This document shows, one piece after another, positions 16,259 to 25,389 of a DNA stretch of 64,000 nucleotides (position 1 is its first letter; every line of letters starts with the position of its first letter). The position numbers and the translations under genes were made by a program. The stretch lies in assembly GCF_001280305.1 (NCBI RefSeq), contig NZ_CP012623.1, positions 1,364,001-1,428,000 of the forward strand, read 5' to 3'. A model generated the notes under the pieces. It was not told the DNA's origin. It worked only from the letters and a program-made list of their open reading frames with translations, and searched no databases. The DNA comes from Hymenobacter sp. DG25A (lineage in GTDB: Bacteria; Bacteroidota; Bacteroidia; Cytophagales; Hymenobacteraceae).

Positions 16259-16266
16259 TATTTTTG
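16259..16266 (+). promoter_or_regulatory. Candidate -7 box of alaS
   Basis: TATTTTTG matches TAnnTTTG and lies at the edge of the inverted repeat, about 100 bases before the alaS ATG. An upstream TTTG is not evident. Confidence 0.5.
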
Positions 16267-16365
16267 CGAAAAGTAGCCAAAATCCCGGCGGCCGCCAATT
16301 CATTGTCCGGCCGGTTTGTTCTAAGAAATTAACTATGCGCCCGGCCCTGGCCGGCGCTTCTGCTC

Positions 16366-19050
16366 ATGTCACTTCCCTCAGCCTCCCACGTCCGCCAGCA
16401 GTTCCTGGATTTCTTCGCCTCCAAAGGTCACCACATTGTGCCCTCGGCGCCTATTGTGGTGAAGGACGACCCCACGCTGCTGTTCATTAACTCGGGCATG
16501 GCCCCGTTCAAGGACTATTTCCTCGGCAACAAGCCCGCCCCCTACAAGCGCATTGCCGATACGCAGAAGTGCCTGCGCGTGAGCGGCAAGCACAACGACC
16601 TGGAAGAGGTAGGCTACGACACCTACCACCACACCATGTTCGAGATGCTGGGCAACTGGTCGTTTGGGGATTACTTCAAGACCGATGCCATTGCCTGGGC
16701 CTGGGAGCTGCTCACGGAAGTGTACAAGCTGCCGAAAGAGCGCCTGTACGTGACCTATTTTGAAGGTGATGCCGGCGACAAGCTGGAGGCCGACACCGAA
16801 ACCCAGAACCTGTGGCGCCAATACACCACCGACGACCGGATTTTGCCCGGCAACAAAAAAGATAACTTCTGGGAGATGGGCGACACCGGCCCCTGCGGCC
16901 CCTGCACCGAAATTCACATTGACCTGCGCGACGAGGCCGAACTGGCCCTGAAAGGCGGCGCTGAGCTGGTGAATGCCGACCACCCGCAGGTTGTCGAAAT
17001 CTGGAACAACGTGTTCATGGAGTTTCAGCGCAAAGCCGATGGCTCGCTGGTGAAACTGCCGGCCCAGCACGTAGATACGGGCATGGGCTTTGAGCGCCTG
17101 ATGATGGCCGTATCGGGCGTGAAGTCCAACTACGACACCGACGTTTTCCAGCCGCTCATCCAGTTCATTGCCTCCGAAGCCGGCCTGAAATACCACGGTA
17201 CCGCGCCTGCCACCGTCAACGACCAGCCCGCCACGGAAGAGGAGAAGACGGACATTGCCATCCGCGTTATTGCCGACCACATCCGCACCATTTCTTTCGC
17301 CATTGCCGATGGGCAGCTGCCCAGCAACGTGAAAGCCGGCTACGTAATTCGCCGGATTCTGCGCCGCGCCGTGCGCTATGCGTTTTCCTCGCTGGGTTTC
17401 AAGCAGCCCTTCCTCTACAAGCTGGTGCCCGTGCTGGCCGACCAGATGCGCCTTATCTTCCCCGAGCTGAAAGCCCAAACAGCTTTTGTGCAGCGCGTGA
17501 TTGAGGAAGAGGAAATTGCCTTCCTCAAAACCCTGGAAAACGGCCTGCGTCGCATTGATGCTCTGGAAGAATCAGTACGCGCCCAGGGTGGTGTGATTGA
17601 CGGCAAAACGGCTTTCGAGCTGTCCGATACCTTTGGTTTTCCGCTGGACCTCACGGCCCTGATTGCCCGCGAAAAGGGGCTTTCAGTGGATGAGGCCGGT
17701 TTCCAGAAAGCCCTGGAAGAACAGAAAACCCGCAGCCGCAACGCCCAGGAATCGGAGCAGAGCGACTGGACCATTGTAACGCCTTCGGAAGAGCAGCCTG
17801 CCTTTGTGGGTTATGATCTGGAAGAAGCGCCGGCCCGTATTCTGCGCTACCGCAAAACCACCACCAAGGGCAAAACCGAATACCACGTGGTACTCGACCA
17901 GACGCCTTTCTATGCTGAATCAGGCGGACAGGTGGGCGACACGGGCTACCTGGAGTCGGACTTCACCCGGGTACGCGTCATTGACACGAAAAAGGAAAAT
18001 GACCTCATCGTGCACACCGTGCTGGATTTGCCGGAAGACCTGAGCGTGCCCTTCAACGCCCGCATTGACCAGGCCCGCCGCGACCTGATCCGCAAAAACC
18101 ACACGGCCACGCACTTGCTGCAAGCTGCTTTGCGTGAGGTAATTGGCATGCACGTGCAGCAGAAAGGCTCGTTGGTAAACGAGAAGCTGCTGCGCTTCGA
18201 CTTCTCGCACTTCACCAAAGTAACCGACGACCAGCTGCGCGATATTGAGCGCCTGGTAAATGAGCGGGTCCGGCAGCAGATTCCCCTGGATGAGCGTCGC
18301 AACGTGCCCATTGAGGAAGCCAAGCAGCTGGGCGCCATGGCCCTGTTTGGCGAGAAGTACGGCGAGTTTGTGCGCGTTATCACCTTCGGCAAGGACCACT
18401 CCGTAGAGCTCTGCGGCGGCACTCACGTGCGCACTACCGGCGACATCGGGTACTTTAAAATTACCTCAGAAAGTGCCGTGGGTGCGGGTGTACGCCGCAT
18501 TGAGGCCGTAACCGCCGGTATTGCCGAAGCCTACGTGAACCAGCAGCTGGACTTGCTGCAGCAGGTGCGTGAGGCTCTGGGCAACCCCCAGCACCTCATC
18601 CCCAGCATAGAAAAGCAGACCGAGGAAATGGCGGCCCTGCGCAAGCAGATTGAGCAGTTCGAGCAGCAGAGCATCAATCAGCAGAAAGACCAGCTGGTGG
18701 GCCAGGTGAAGCCGCTGAACGGCGTCAACTTCCTGGCCGCTGTGGTGCAGGCTTCTTCAGCCGATGGTTTGAAAACCCTGGCGTACAACCTGCGCCAGGC
18801 CGTGCCCAATCTGGTAGCGGTGCTGGGTGCTGAAATTGATGGCAAGCCGCAGTTGGCCGTGATGCTGGACGATGAGCTGGCCAAAGCCGGCAAGCTGAAC
18901 GCCACCACCCTGGTGCGCGAGCTGGCCAAGGAAATACAGGGTGGGGGTGGCGGTCAGCCGTTCTTCGCTACGGCCGGTGGTAAGAATGCGGCTGGTCTGG
19001 GGGCTGCTATTGGTAAGGCGGAGGAGCTTGTAGGAAGGTCACTCCAGTAG
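16366..19050 (+). CDS. alaS: Alanyl-tRNA synthetase
   Basis: The 894-aa class II synthetase shows the standard order: catalytic core starting VRQQFLDFFASKGHHIVPSAP with FINSGMAPFKDYF and GMGFERL, then the tRNA-recognition domain (about 250-480). The editing domain has metal-binding HTATHLL near residue 581 and CGGTH near 684. The DHHA1-type C-Ala domain has GGGGGQPFFATAGGKN near the C terminus. It charges tRNA-Ala and clears mischarged Ser and Gly. It is followed by a clear hairpin terminator at 19090. Confidence 0.98.
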   Translation: MSLPSASHVRQQFLDFFASKGHHIVPSAPIVVKDDPTLLFINSGMAPFKDYFLGNKPAPYKRIADTQKCLRVSGKHNDLEEVGYDTYHHTMFEMLGNWSFGDYFKTDAIAWAWELLTEVYKLPKERLYVTYFEGDAGDKLEADTETQNLWRQYTTDDRILPGNKKDNFWEMGDTGPCGPCTEIHIDLRDEAELALKGGAELVNADHPQVVEIWNNVFMEFQRKADGSLVKLPAQHVDTGMGFERLMMAVSGVKSNYDTDVFQPLIQFIASEAGLKYHGTAPATVNDQPATEEEKTDIAIRVIADHIRTISFAIADGQLPSNVKAGYVIRRILRRAVRYAFSSLGFKQPFLYKLVPVLADQMRLIFPELKAQTAFVQRVIEEEEIAFLKTLENGLRRIDALEESVRAQGGVIDGKTAFELSDTFGFPLDLTALIAREKGLSVDEAGFQKALEEQKTRSRNAQESEQSDWTIVTPSEEQPAFVGYDLEEAPARILRYRKTTTKGKTEYHVVLDQTPFYAESGGQVGDTGYLESDFTRVRVIDTKKENDLIVHTVLDLPEDLSVPFNARIDQARRDLIRKNHTATHLLQAALREVIGMHVQQKGSLVNEKLLRFDFSHFTKVTDDQLRDIERLVNERVRQQIPLDERRNVPIEEAKQLGAMALFGEKYGEFVRVITFGKDHSVELCGGTHVRTTGDIGYFKITSESAVGAGVRRIEAVTAGIAEAYVNQQLDLLQQVREALGNPQHLIPSIEKQTEEMAALRKQIEQFEQQSINQQKDQLVGQVKPLNGVNFLAAVVQASSADGLKTLAYNLRQAVPNLVAVLGAEIDGKPQLAVMLDDELAKAGKLNATTLVRELAKEIQGGGGGQPFFATAGGKNAAGLGAAIGKAEELVGRSLQ

Positions 19051-19089
19051 GCAGATTTCGGCTTGTTGATTGATTAAATTGTTATGTTA

Positions 19090-19125
19090 ATGGGCGTTAT
19101 GTTGTATGACATAGCGCCCATTTTT
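19090..19125 (+). terminator. Intrinsic terminator of alaS
   Basis: A 13-bp stem (atgggcgttatgt and its complement, one G-U wobble) with a short loop and a T5 tail lies 40 bases after the alaS stop and just before the next GTG start. Confidence 0.85.
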
Positions 19126-19139
19126 ATGTAAATGATAAA

Positions 19140-19892
19140 GTGAAAAATCTGATTCTGATGATTGGCTTATGCTTGCTTGCGCATCTGGGTAGTGCCCAGG
19201 TTATATCCAAAGAGCAAACCTTATTCTACGTATTTCTTGACTCTGCCTCTGTTAATGAACAAGATGCGGTATACCATGTGCTAAGGCTGGAAGCGCCTGG
19301 AAGATCCCGCCTAGACAGTATGTTCTTCGTGGCCTCCCGAAAACTGCTAAAAGTGCAGAAAACCCAGTGGCAGCCCAACGGTGATACCTTGACTGAAACA
19401 GCGCAGTGGCGGGCTAACGGTAAAAGGCATTTTATACGTCACGAAATAGGGCGTAAAACTCACGGCGAATTCCTACGCTTTCATACAACCGGCCAACTCC
19501 AAAAAAAGGCTCAATATGCTCAGGGCGTGGAATTAAGTGCCGAATGCTTCTCGGAATCTGGTTCTTCAATGCCCTGTAAAGAATATAAGTACACGGAGAA
19601 GATGCCAGAATTTCCCGGCTGCCAGCGTGCCTTGCTAAACTTTATTGGCAGTTCTATTCGCTATCCAAAAGCGGCACGAAAAAGTCATCAGGAAGGAAAG
19701 GTATTTACCACGTTTGTGATTGACGAGACAGGAAGAATCCGAAATGCTCAGGTAAGGAAAGGGGTTTCTCCGGAGCTGGATGCGGAAGCACTTCGGGTAA
19801 TAAATGCTATACCCGCTTTTATTCCAGGGCAGCAGGACGGTGAAAATGTGCCGGTATATTTTATTGTTCCCATCACTTTTGCCATTCAGTAG
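19140..19892 (+). CDS. TonB C-terminal domain protein with MORN-like middle
   Basis: The 250-aa protein begins at a GTG with a signal peptide (MKNLILMIGLCLLAHLGSAQ). Residues about 75-140 contain YwqK/MORN-like turns (WRANGKRHF, HGEFLRFHTTGQLQKKAQY). The last 100 residues form a TonB C-terminal domain: KMPEFPGCQRALLNFIGSSIRYP, then EGKVFTTFVIDETGRIRNAQVRKGVSP and VPITFAIQ. Unlike true TonB it has a cleaved signal rather than a membrane anchor plus proline-rich spacer, and no exbB or exbD is present. It is probably a periplasmic protein that borrowed the fold; the function is unknown. Composition is more AT-rich than in flanking genes. Confidence 0.8.
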   Translation: MKNLILMIGLCLLAHLGSAQVISKEQTLFYVFLDSASVNEQDAVYHVLRLEAPGRSRLDSMFFVASRKLLKVQKTQWQPNGDTLTETAQWRANGKRHFIRHEIGRKTHGEFLRFHTTGQLQKKAQYAQGVELSAECFSESGSSMPCKEYKYTEKMPEFPGCQRALLNFIGSSIRYPKAARKSHQEGKVFTTFVIDETGRIRNAQVRKGVSPELDAEALRVINAIPAFIPGQQDGENVPVYFIVPITFAIQ

Positions 19893-20034
19893 CTTCCTGC
19901 TGGCGTGTTAGAGCATAAATGTTAGGTTGCCGCGCTTATGAGTTTTTTACTCGTAGCCGCGACTACCCGCTTAAATGTGAGCATCCTGCTATGGAATACA
20001 GAAACTAATTACCTGCGGATGCGACTCCCAAAGG

Positions 20035-20808
20035 CTATGTTGGCCGGTCGGCTTTGTGCAGCGGGTATTGGGGATTCATCCGCACCAACGCGTTGCGCAG
20101 GATGTGGGCCACTTCGTAGGCTTTGTACCAATTTTGGTCGGCGGGCACAATGTGCCAGGGGCAGCTCTCGGGGTTACAGTGCCTGAATACGTCCTCGTAC
20201 ATCTTTACATACTGGGGCCACTGCGCTACTTTTTCCTCGTCGCCGGCTTCATACTTCCAACGCTTATTAGGGTCTGTGACGCGCTCCATCAACCGCTCGC
20301 GCTGCTCTTTCTGTGATATATGAAGGTAAAATTTGAGTATCGTAGTGCCGGAGTTCTGCAGTAGCTTTTCAAATGCATTTATAGCCGCAAAACGCCACCG
20401 GGCTTCTTCCGCATCAATTAATCCGGTGACTCTGGTAATCAATACATCCTCATAATGGGAGCGGTTAAAGACCTGCATCATTCCCCGGCGAGGCGTTTTT
20501 TGGTGTATCCGCCACAGGAAATCGTGCGCTAGCTCCTCATTGGTAGGCTCTTTAAAGGAATGCACCTGTATGCCCTGTGGGTTTATTCCACTGAACACCT
20601 GCCGGATGAGGCCGTCTTTTCCACTGGCATCCATTCCTTGCAATATGATCAGGACGCTGTGCCGGTTTTCGGCGTAAAGGCGGTTCTGAAGCTCAATCAG
20701 CTCTTGTATGAGGCGTTGCAACTTCACTTCAGTAGATGCCTTCTTCATGTTATGGGGAGCATGGGTAGGCAGCTTGCTTAGCTCGAAGTCGGTGGTATCG
20801 GTATTCAT
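20035..20808 (-). CDS. Polyphosphate kinase 2 family protein
   Basis: A 257-aa enzyme with the PPK2 set: Walker A GMDASGKDG (58-66), KEPTNEELAHDFLWRIHQKTPRRG as the lid region, Walker B-like RSHYEDVL (117-124) and the C-terminal WHIVPADQNWYKAYEVAHIL. PPK2 enzymes transfer phosphate between polyphosphate and nucleotides; whether it favours ADP/GDP or AMP cannot be read here, but the single-domain length fits classes I and III. The ATG at 20808 is preferred; an upstream ATG at 20847 adds 13 residues. It is monocistronic and divergent from the surface-protein gene. Confidence 0.92.
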   Translation of the reverse strand: MNTDTTDFELSKLPTHAPHNMKKASTEVKLQRLIQELIELQNRLYAENRHSVLIILQGMDASGKDGLIRQVFSGINPQGIQVHSFKEPTNEELAHDFLWRIHQKTPRRGMMQVFNRSHYEDVLITRVTGLIDAEEARWRFAAINAFEKLLQNSGTTILKFYLHISQKEQRERLMERVTDPNKRWKYEAGDEEKVAQWPQYVKMYEDVFRHCNPESCPWHIVPADQNWYKAYEVAHILRNALVRMNPQYPLHKADRPT

Positions 20809-20847
20809 AGCGCAGGGAAAACAAGGGTTAAGCACACAATCACTCAT

Positions 20848-21140
20848 GATGCTACCTTAATTTCGCCATGAAACAAAGCCTGATCTAAATCTGACTTTGC
20901 TTTATCAGTGAATCAGGACAGGAAGAAACTGAATATTGCAGCCCGGTTGTGACTTCAGGCGCGGGCTTCATACTTAATCAGCCACTCATGGCCATTGCCC
21001 GGGCTGGCTAAGGCAATAGCGTGTAGTGGCGGTGGGTTTAGGAGCCGAAGTGGAGAAGGCAGATGAGCGGATAGAATAGTCGTTGGGCTAAGCTTGTATT
21101 TTTACCGGAGGACAGTATTTTTGAACGTCTATATAACTGC
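20848..21140. other. Gene-free interval between ppk2 and the surface-protein gene
   Basis: About 290 bases without a supported reading frame, tRNA or palindrome of the families seen elsewhere. It would hold the promoters of both divergent genes; none matches the consensus convincingly. Confidence 0.5.
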
Positions 21141-21200
21141 AAAACCGAGCGTTGTAAGGTACTGGGGGCATCCCCGCTACTTTGCAACGCCCGGTTTTTT
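21141..21200 (+). ncRNA. Long terminator-like hairpin; possible small RNA or leader attenuator
   Basis: aaaaccgagcgttgta begins a stem that closes with caacgcccggtttttt. Between them ggtactgggg pairs with ccccgctac, so about 24 consecutive positions pair with two mismatches and a few wobbles around a short loop, ending in a T-tract. No plus-strand gene ends upstream (the neighbour at 20808 reads away), so it terminates either an unannotated short RNA or a truncated leader of the gene starting at 21246. Confidence 0.55.
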
Positions 21201-21245
21201 TATTCCATAGCTTCTCCATTATTCTTCATTCATATTGATTCCCGA

Positions 21246-22214
21246 ATGCGTATTTCTACCCTTGTTCTAGCCGGCACGCTGCTGGCTGGTGTTACCACCA
21301 CCGCCTCGGCCCAGACTTTTACCGACCCGGGCGCCTACAACAACTTTATTATTGGCGAGCAGCGGGCCATGCTCAAAAAGAACCTGCGCTACATCAGCAA
21401 GGCCGCCCACAGCGACAATGAGAAAAAGATTGATGCCAAGCGCCTGGACCTGGTAAAGCAGACTGAGTTGTCGCTCAACCGTTTGGCCAAACTGCCCGCT
21501 TTTGAGGATGATAAAGGCTTTAAAGACCAAACCACCGAAGCCTTTTACCAGCTGCTGAAAGTGTATTCTGAGGACTACAAAGCAGTGGACATGATGGCCT
21601 CCACGCGCACGGGCAGCGTGGAAAATATGGAGCGCTACCTGCACGCCCAGGAAGTGGCCGAAGCCAAGCTGCAGGTGGTAAACGACAGTGTGAATGCCGC
21701 CCAGTCACGCTTTGCCAAGCGCCATAAAATGAGCATCAGCGAAGATCCGGAAGGCAAACGCCTGGCCCAGTACATGCGGCAGGTATCAGAAGTGAATGCC
21801 TACCAGCACCAGGTTTTCCTGGCGCAGTTCCGCACGGAGAAAGGCTGTGCCATGATTGCTGATGCCATGCGCCTGCAGAATGCTGGCGAATTTGAAGTGG
21901 CCCGGGTGAAATTGCTGGAGGATACCAAACTGGCGCTGGCCAGCCTGGCTGCCGTGCCCGCTTTCCGGGGCAAGGATGTACAGTACCGCGACGCGGCCCG
22001 CAACCTGGCCAGGCATTATAACAGCATGTGTGCCAATCAATATGTGAAAATGAAAGACCTGATGGAGCGCAAAGACAACCTCAGCCAGGCCGATGTTGAT
22101 GCGTACAATAAGTACATCAACTTCTATAACACCCAGAACCAAAAGGTGACAGAGGCCTATAACCGCGCCGGCAGTGTTTTCATGGCTACTTACGTGCCCG
22201 TGTTTAACGATTAG
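21246..22214 (+). CDS. LIC11966 family secreted surface protein
   Basis: A 322-aa all-helical protein with a signal peptide (MRISTLVLAGTLLAGVTTTASAQ). The mature part is an internal duplication of a helix bundle: YNNFIIGEQRAMLKKNLRYISKAA...SLNRLAKLPAFED...AFYQLLKVYSEDY in the first half aligns with YQHQVFLAQFRTEKGCAMIADAM...ALASLAAVPAFRG...LARHYNSMCANQY in the second. I recognise the family as LIC11966, a surface-protein group of unknown role found in Bacteroidota and Leptospira. It is a single-gene unit with a strong terminator after it. Confidence 0.8.
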   Translation: MRISTLVLAGTLLAGVTTTASAQTFTDPGAYNNFIIGEQRAMLKKNLRYISKAAHSDNEKKIDAKRLDLVKQTELSLNRLAKLPAFEDDKGFKDQTTEAFYQLLKVYSEDYKAVDMMASTRTGSVENMERYLHAQEVAEAKLQVVNDSVNAAQSRFAKRHKMSISEDPEGKRLAQYMRQVSEVNAYQHQVFLAQFRTEKGCAMIADAMRLQNAGEFEVARVKLLEDTKLALASLAAVPAFRGKDVQYRDAARNLARHYNSMCANQYVKMKDLMERKDNLSQADVDAYNKYINFYNTQNQKVTEAYNRAGSVFMATYVPVFND

Positions 22215-22246
22215 CTAACCAACTGCTTCTTTCAGCAGTTAGATGA

Positions 22247-22282
22247 AAACCGAGCCGGTACGATACCCGGCTCGGTTTTTTT
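22247..22282 (+). terminator. Intrinsic terminator of the surface-protein gene
   Basis: A perfect 12-bp stem (aaaccgagccgg / ccggctcggttt) with an 8-base loop and a T7 tail, 33 bases after the stop. Confidence 0.93.
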
Positions 22283-22362
22283 GTCTCCCTGCGGCGCCGG
22301 ATAGTTTTTATCTTGCAGCCGCATTGCGGCCTTTACCACCGCAACGGCTCACTTTGATTGAT

Positions 22363-23820
22363 ATGGACGAAGCAATAAAAGCCAAATACCAGCCCGTCAT
22401 CGGCCTCGAAGTACACGCACAGCTGCTCACGCGCAGCAAAATGTACTCCTCAGATGAGAATGAGTACGGCGCGCTGCCCAACCACAACCTCTCGGTTATT
22501 ACGCTGGGCCACCCCGGCACGCTGCCGCGCGTAAACTACTCGGCCGTGGAGTATGCCATGAAAATGGGCCTGGCTACCAGCTGCCACATTACGCGCACCA
22601 ACCTGTTTGCGCGCAAAAACTATTTCTACCCCGACCTTCCCAAGGGCTACCAGATTACCCAGGACAAAACCCCCATTTGCACCGCCGGCCACGTAGTAGT
22701 GCGCCTTGCCGATGGCACGGAGAAGAAAATCGGGATTACGCGCATTCACATGGAGGAAGACGCGGGCAAGAGCATGCACCTGGCCGGCGAAACCGAAACT
22801 CTGGTGGATCTGAACCGCGCGGGCGTGCCGCTCATCGAAATTGTGTCGGAGCCGGATATCCGCAACTCGGAGGAGGCCTACGCCTACCTCACCGAAATCA
22901 AGAAGCTGGTGCAGTACCTGGAGGTCTGCGACGGCAACATGGAGGAAGGCTCCCTGCGCTGCGACGCCAACATTTCCGTGATGCTGCATGGCGCCGAGCA
23001 GTTCGGCACCAAGGTGGAGGTGAAAAACATGAACTCCTTCCGCAACGTGCAGCGCGCCATTGAGCACGAAATAGAGAGGCAGATTGCCATTCTGGAAGCC
23101 GGTGGCGTGATTGACAGCGAAACCCGGGGCTTTGACGCCACTACCGGCACCACCAGCGGGCAGCGCAGCAAGGAAACCATGAACGACTACCGGTACTTCC
23201 CGGAGCCCGATCTGCCGCCCGTTATTATTGATGATGCCTGGCTGCACCGCATGCAGCAGGAGCTGCCCGCGCTGCCGCACCAGCTCTACGCCCGCTTCAC
23301 CGGCGAGCTGGGCCTGTCCGACTACGATGCCTCCGTGCTGACGGTGGAGAAGGACGTGGCCTTGTTCTTTGATGAGCTGACGCGCCTCACGCCCAACGCC
23401 AAAGCCGCCGCCAATTGGGTGCAGGGCCCGGTGAAGTCGTTCCTGAACGAGCGCGCCCTCACGCTGGACCAGTTCCCGCTCAGCGCCCGCCAGCTGGCCG
23501 ACATCATTCAGCTCATCGACGAAAACAAGATCAGCCACTCCGTGGCTTCCAAGCAGCTTTATCCTTATCTGCTGGAGAACCCTACGCAGTCGGCGGCTGA
23601 GGCGGCCGAGGCGCAGGGCCTCTTGCAGCAGTCGGATGCCGGCGCGCTGGAAACCATGATTCAGCAGGTGCTGGATGCCAACCCGGCTAAAGTAGCCGAG
23701 TACCGCGCCGGCAAAAAGAGCCTGACGGGCATGTTTATGGGTGAGCTGATGAAGCTGACCGGTGGCAAAGCCGACCCCAAAATGGCCAACCAGCTGCTGC
23801 GCCAGAAACTGGATGCTTAG
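22363..23820 (+). CDS. gatB: Aspartyl/glutamyl-tRNA amidotransferase subunit B
   Basis: A 485-aa protein starting MDEAIKAKYQPVIGLEVHAQLLT, then GALPNHNLSVITLGHPGTLPRVN and the GatB signature FPDLPKGYQITQ-like YPDLPKGYQITQDKTPIC, GVPLIEIVSEPDI and EGSLRCDANISV. C-terminal helical and YqeY-like domains run from about 300 to 485. With GatA and GatC it converts Glu-tRNA-Gln (or Asp-tRNA-Asn) to the amide form. The other two subunits are not in the window. The start at 22363 is the family start; earlier in-frame ATGs lie in the preceding terminator. Confidence 0.97.
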   Translation: MDEAIKAKYQPVIGLEVHAQLLTRSKMYSSDENEYGALPNHNLSVITLGHPGTLPRVNYSAVEYAMKMGLATSCHITRTNLFARKNYFYPDLPKGYQITQDKTPICTAGHVVVRLADGTEKKIGITRIHMEEDAGKSMHLAGETETLVDLNRAGVPLIEIVSEPDIRNSEEAYAYLTEIKKLVQYLEVCDGNMEEGSLRCDANISVMLHGAEQFGTKVEVKNMNSFRNVQRAIEHEIERQIAILEAGGVIDSETRGFDATTGTTSGQRSKETMNDYRYFPEPDLPPVIIDDAWLHRMQQELPALPHQLYARFTGELGLSDYDASVLTVEKDVALFFDELTRLTPNAKAAANWVQGPVKSFLNERALTLDQFPLSARQLADIIQLIDENKISHSVASKQLYPYLLENPTQSAAEAAEAQGLLQQSDAGALETMIQQVLDANPAKVAEYRAGKKSLTGMFMGELMKLTGGKADPKMANQLLRQKLDA

Positions 23821-23844
23821 CTTTAAGGACCAATTACAGTAACC

Positions 23845-23890
23845 CGAAAAACCACCAATAGCCCCGTGCTGTTGGTGGTTTTTCGCTTTT
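23845..23890 (+). terminator. Intrinsic terminator of gatB
   Basis: A 14-bp stem (cgaaaaaccaccaa / ttggtggtttttcg) with a 13-base loop lies 24 bases past the gatB stop and is followed by cttttaag. Nothing else was identified in the gap up to 24083. Confidence 0.88.
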
Positions 23891-24083
23891 AAGCTTCTCT
23901 TCTATACCTTGTTATCCGGGCTGGCTGCCGGGCTATGCTGCCAGGAGAATATGCCGGGAATGCGCTGGTCCCATGGCATTCTTCCCGAATAATCCTGAAT
24001 TAAGACGAAAACCGGCAACTTGCAGCTCCAAACCTGGTCTTTGACCAAACGGCCGGTAAGCCCGCAGCTTACCAAGACGACTG

Positions 24084-25235
24084 ATGCTGAAAAACCCTAA
24101 AAGTTTGCTTCTGATTGGCTCTGTGTTGTGCATGGCCAATGCATGTAATAAATCGAACGTGCCCACCACCACTTCCGCTACCACCCCTGGCTCTGGCTAC
24201 CAGATCAGTGGGCAGCTGAGCAACGCGCCGGCGGGTACCAAAGTGTATCTGGCGGAGCTGGGAGAGGCCCAGTTCGTTTCGCGCGATACCGCCTCGGTAG
24301 ACGACAAAGGCCACTTCACCTTTAAAGGCACGGTGCCGGAAGCTGGCTTGTATCAGATAAAGCTGAACGATCAGAACCAGGCCCTGGTGGCCCTGGATAA
24401 CAGCACCAATCTGGAGCTGAGCGGTGATGCTACCCGCTTGTCGGAAGGGTATACCGTAAAGGGCTCCGAAGACTCGGAGATGCTGCGCCAGCTGGGTGCG
24501 GTGCTGGGCAAGGGCCGGGCTTCGGCGCAGGCTCTGGAGCAGCGCTATAACGCCGCCGCCTCCTCCGGCCGTGCCGATTCTATGCAGGCCATTGAAGCCC
24601 AGTACATGGCGGCGCAGGCCCGCAACTCGGCGGCCATCAAAAAGCTTGTGCGGCAGCGGCCTACGTCGGTAGCCTCGGCTTTCGTGGTCAACAACCTCAT
24701 CAACCCCGACGAGGAGTTTGCCTTTGCTGATTCCATGGCCACGCTTTTCAAGAAAGCTATGCCAGAGTCGCGCTACACCAAGGCGCTGGTAGCGCGCCTG
24801 GACCCCATGCGCGTGACGGCCGTAGGCGCCGAAGCCCCGGAAATTAACCTGACCGCCCCGGATGGCAAGCCGGTAGCCCTCAGCAGCCTGCGCGGCAAAT
24901 ACGTGCTCCTCGATTTCTGGGCTTCCTGGTGCGGCCCCTGCCGCAAGGAAAATCCCAACGTGGTGAAGGCTTACCAGAAGTTCAAAGGCAAAGGCTTTGA
25001 AATCTATAGCGTGTCGCTGGACCAAAACCGCGAGAAGTGGCTGAAAGCCATCAAGGACGATAACCTGACCTGGACCCACGTTTCGGACCTGAAAGCCTGG
25101 GACAGCGCCGCCGGCAAAGCCTATGGCATTACCTCCATTCCCATGTCGTTGCTGCTGGATCCGCAGGGGCGCATTATTGCCAAAAACCTGCGCGGCCCCG
25201 CGCTGGAAGCCAAGCTGGCTTCGGTGCTGAAATAA
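24084..25235 (+). CDS. TlpA-like thioredoxin lipoprotein with N-terminal DUF4369-like domain
   Basis: The 383-aa protein has a lipoprotein signal (lipobox MANAC, C21). A beta-rich DUF4369-like domain (YQISGQLSNAPAGTKVYLAEL, VDDKGHFTFKGTVPEAGLYQI) covers about 45-130, a helical linker follows, and a thioredoxin domain runs from about 245 with FWASWCGPCRKENP (C283 and C286), YSVSLDQNREKW and YGITSIPMSLLLDPQG. It is the common Bacteroidota disulfide reductase anchored to the envelope. The active site has the CGPC redox pair and the cis-proline (SIP) loop. It is a stand-alone gene with its own terminator. Confidence 0.9.
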   Translation: MLKNPKSLLLIGSVLCMANACNKSNVPTTTSATTPGSGYQISGQLSNAPAGTKVYLAELGEAQFVSRDTASVDDKGHFTFKGTVPEAGLYQIKLNDQNQALVALDNSTNLELSGDATRLSEGYTVKGSEDSEMLRQLGAVLGKGRASAQALEQRYNAAASSGRADSMQAIEAQYMAAQARNSAAIKKLVRQRPTSVASAFVVNNLINPDEEFAFADSMATLFKKAMPESRYTKALVARLDPMRVTAVGAEAPEINLTAPDGKPVALSSLRGKYVLLDFWASWCGPCRKENPNVVKAYQKFKGKGFEIYSVSLDQNREKWLKAIKDDNLTWTHVSDLKAWDSAAGKAYGITSIPMSLLLDPQGRIIAKNLRGPALEAKLASVLK

Positions 25236-25251
25236 GCAGCGGTTATTGGAT

Positions 25252-25287
25252 AAAAGGCCTGCTTCTCCCGGGAAGCAGGCCTTTTTT
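25252..25287 (+). terminator. Intrinsic terminator of the TlpA-like gene
   Basis: A 14-bp stem (aaaaggcctgcttc / gaagcaggcctttt), a 6-base loop and a T6 tail, 16 bases after the stop. Confidence 0.93.
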
Positions 25288-25389
25288 ATGCCTCATGGCT
25301 AAGATATCAATAGGGGAGATTATCTTTCACCATTTTTCTTTTCAGTTGAAGTAGACTTATCCCTTACACTTACTTATTCCTGCTTTTTA

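Noticed and set aside
21141..21200. tRNA gene
   Set aside because: No cloverleaf arms or TTC loop; the structure is a single long hairpin ending in T-residues.
22243..22362. Longer gatB start
   Set aside because: It would place the preceding intrinsic terminator inside the coding region; the family N terminus begins at 22363.
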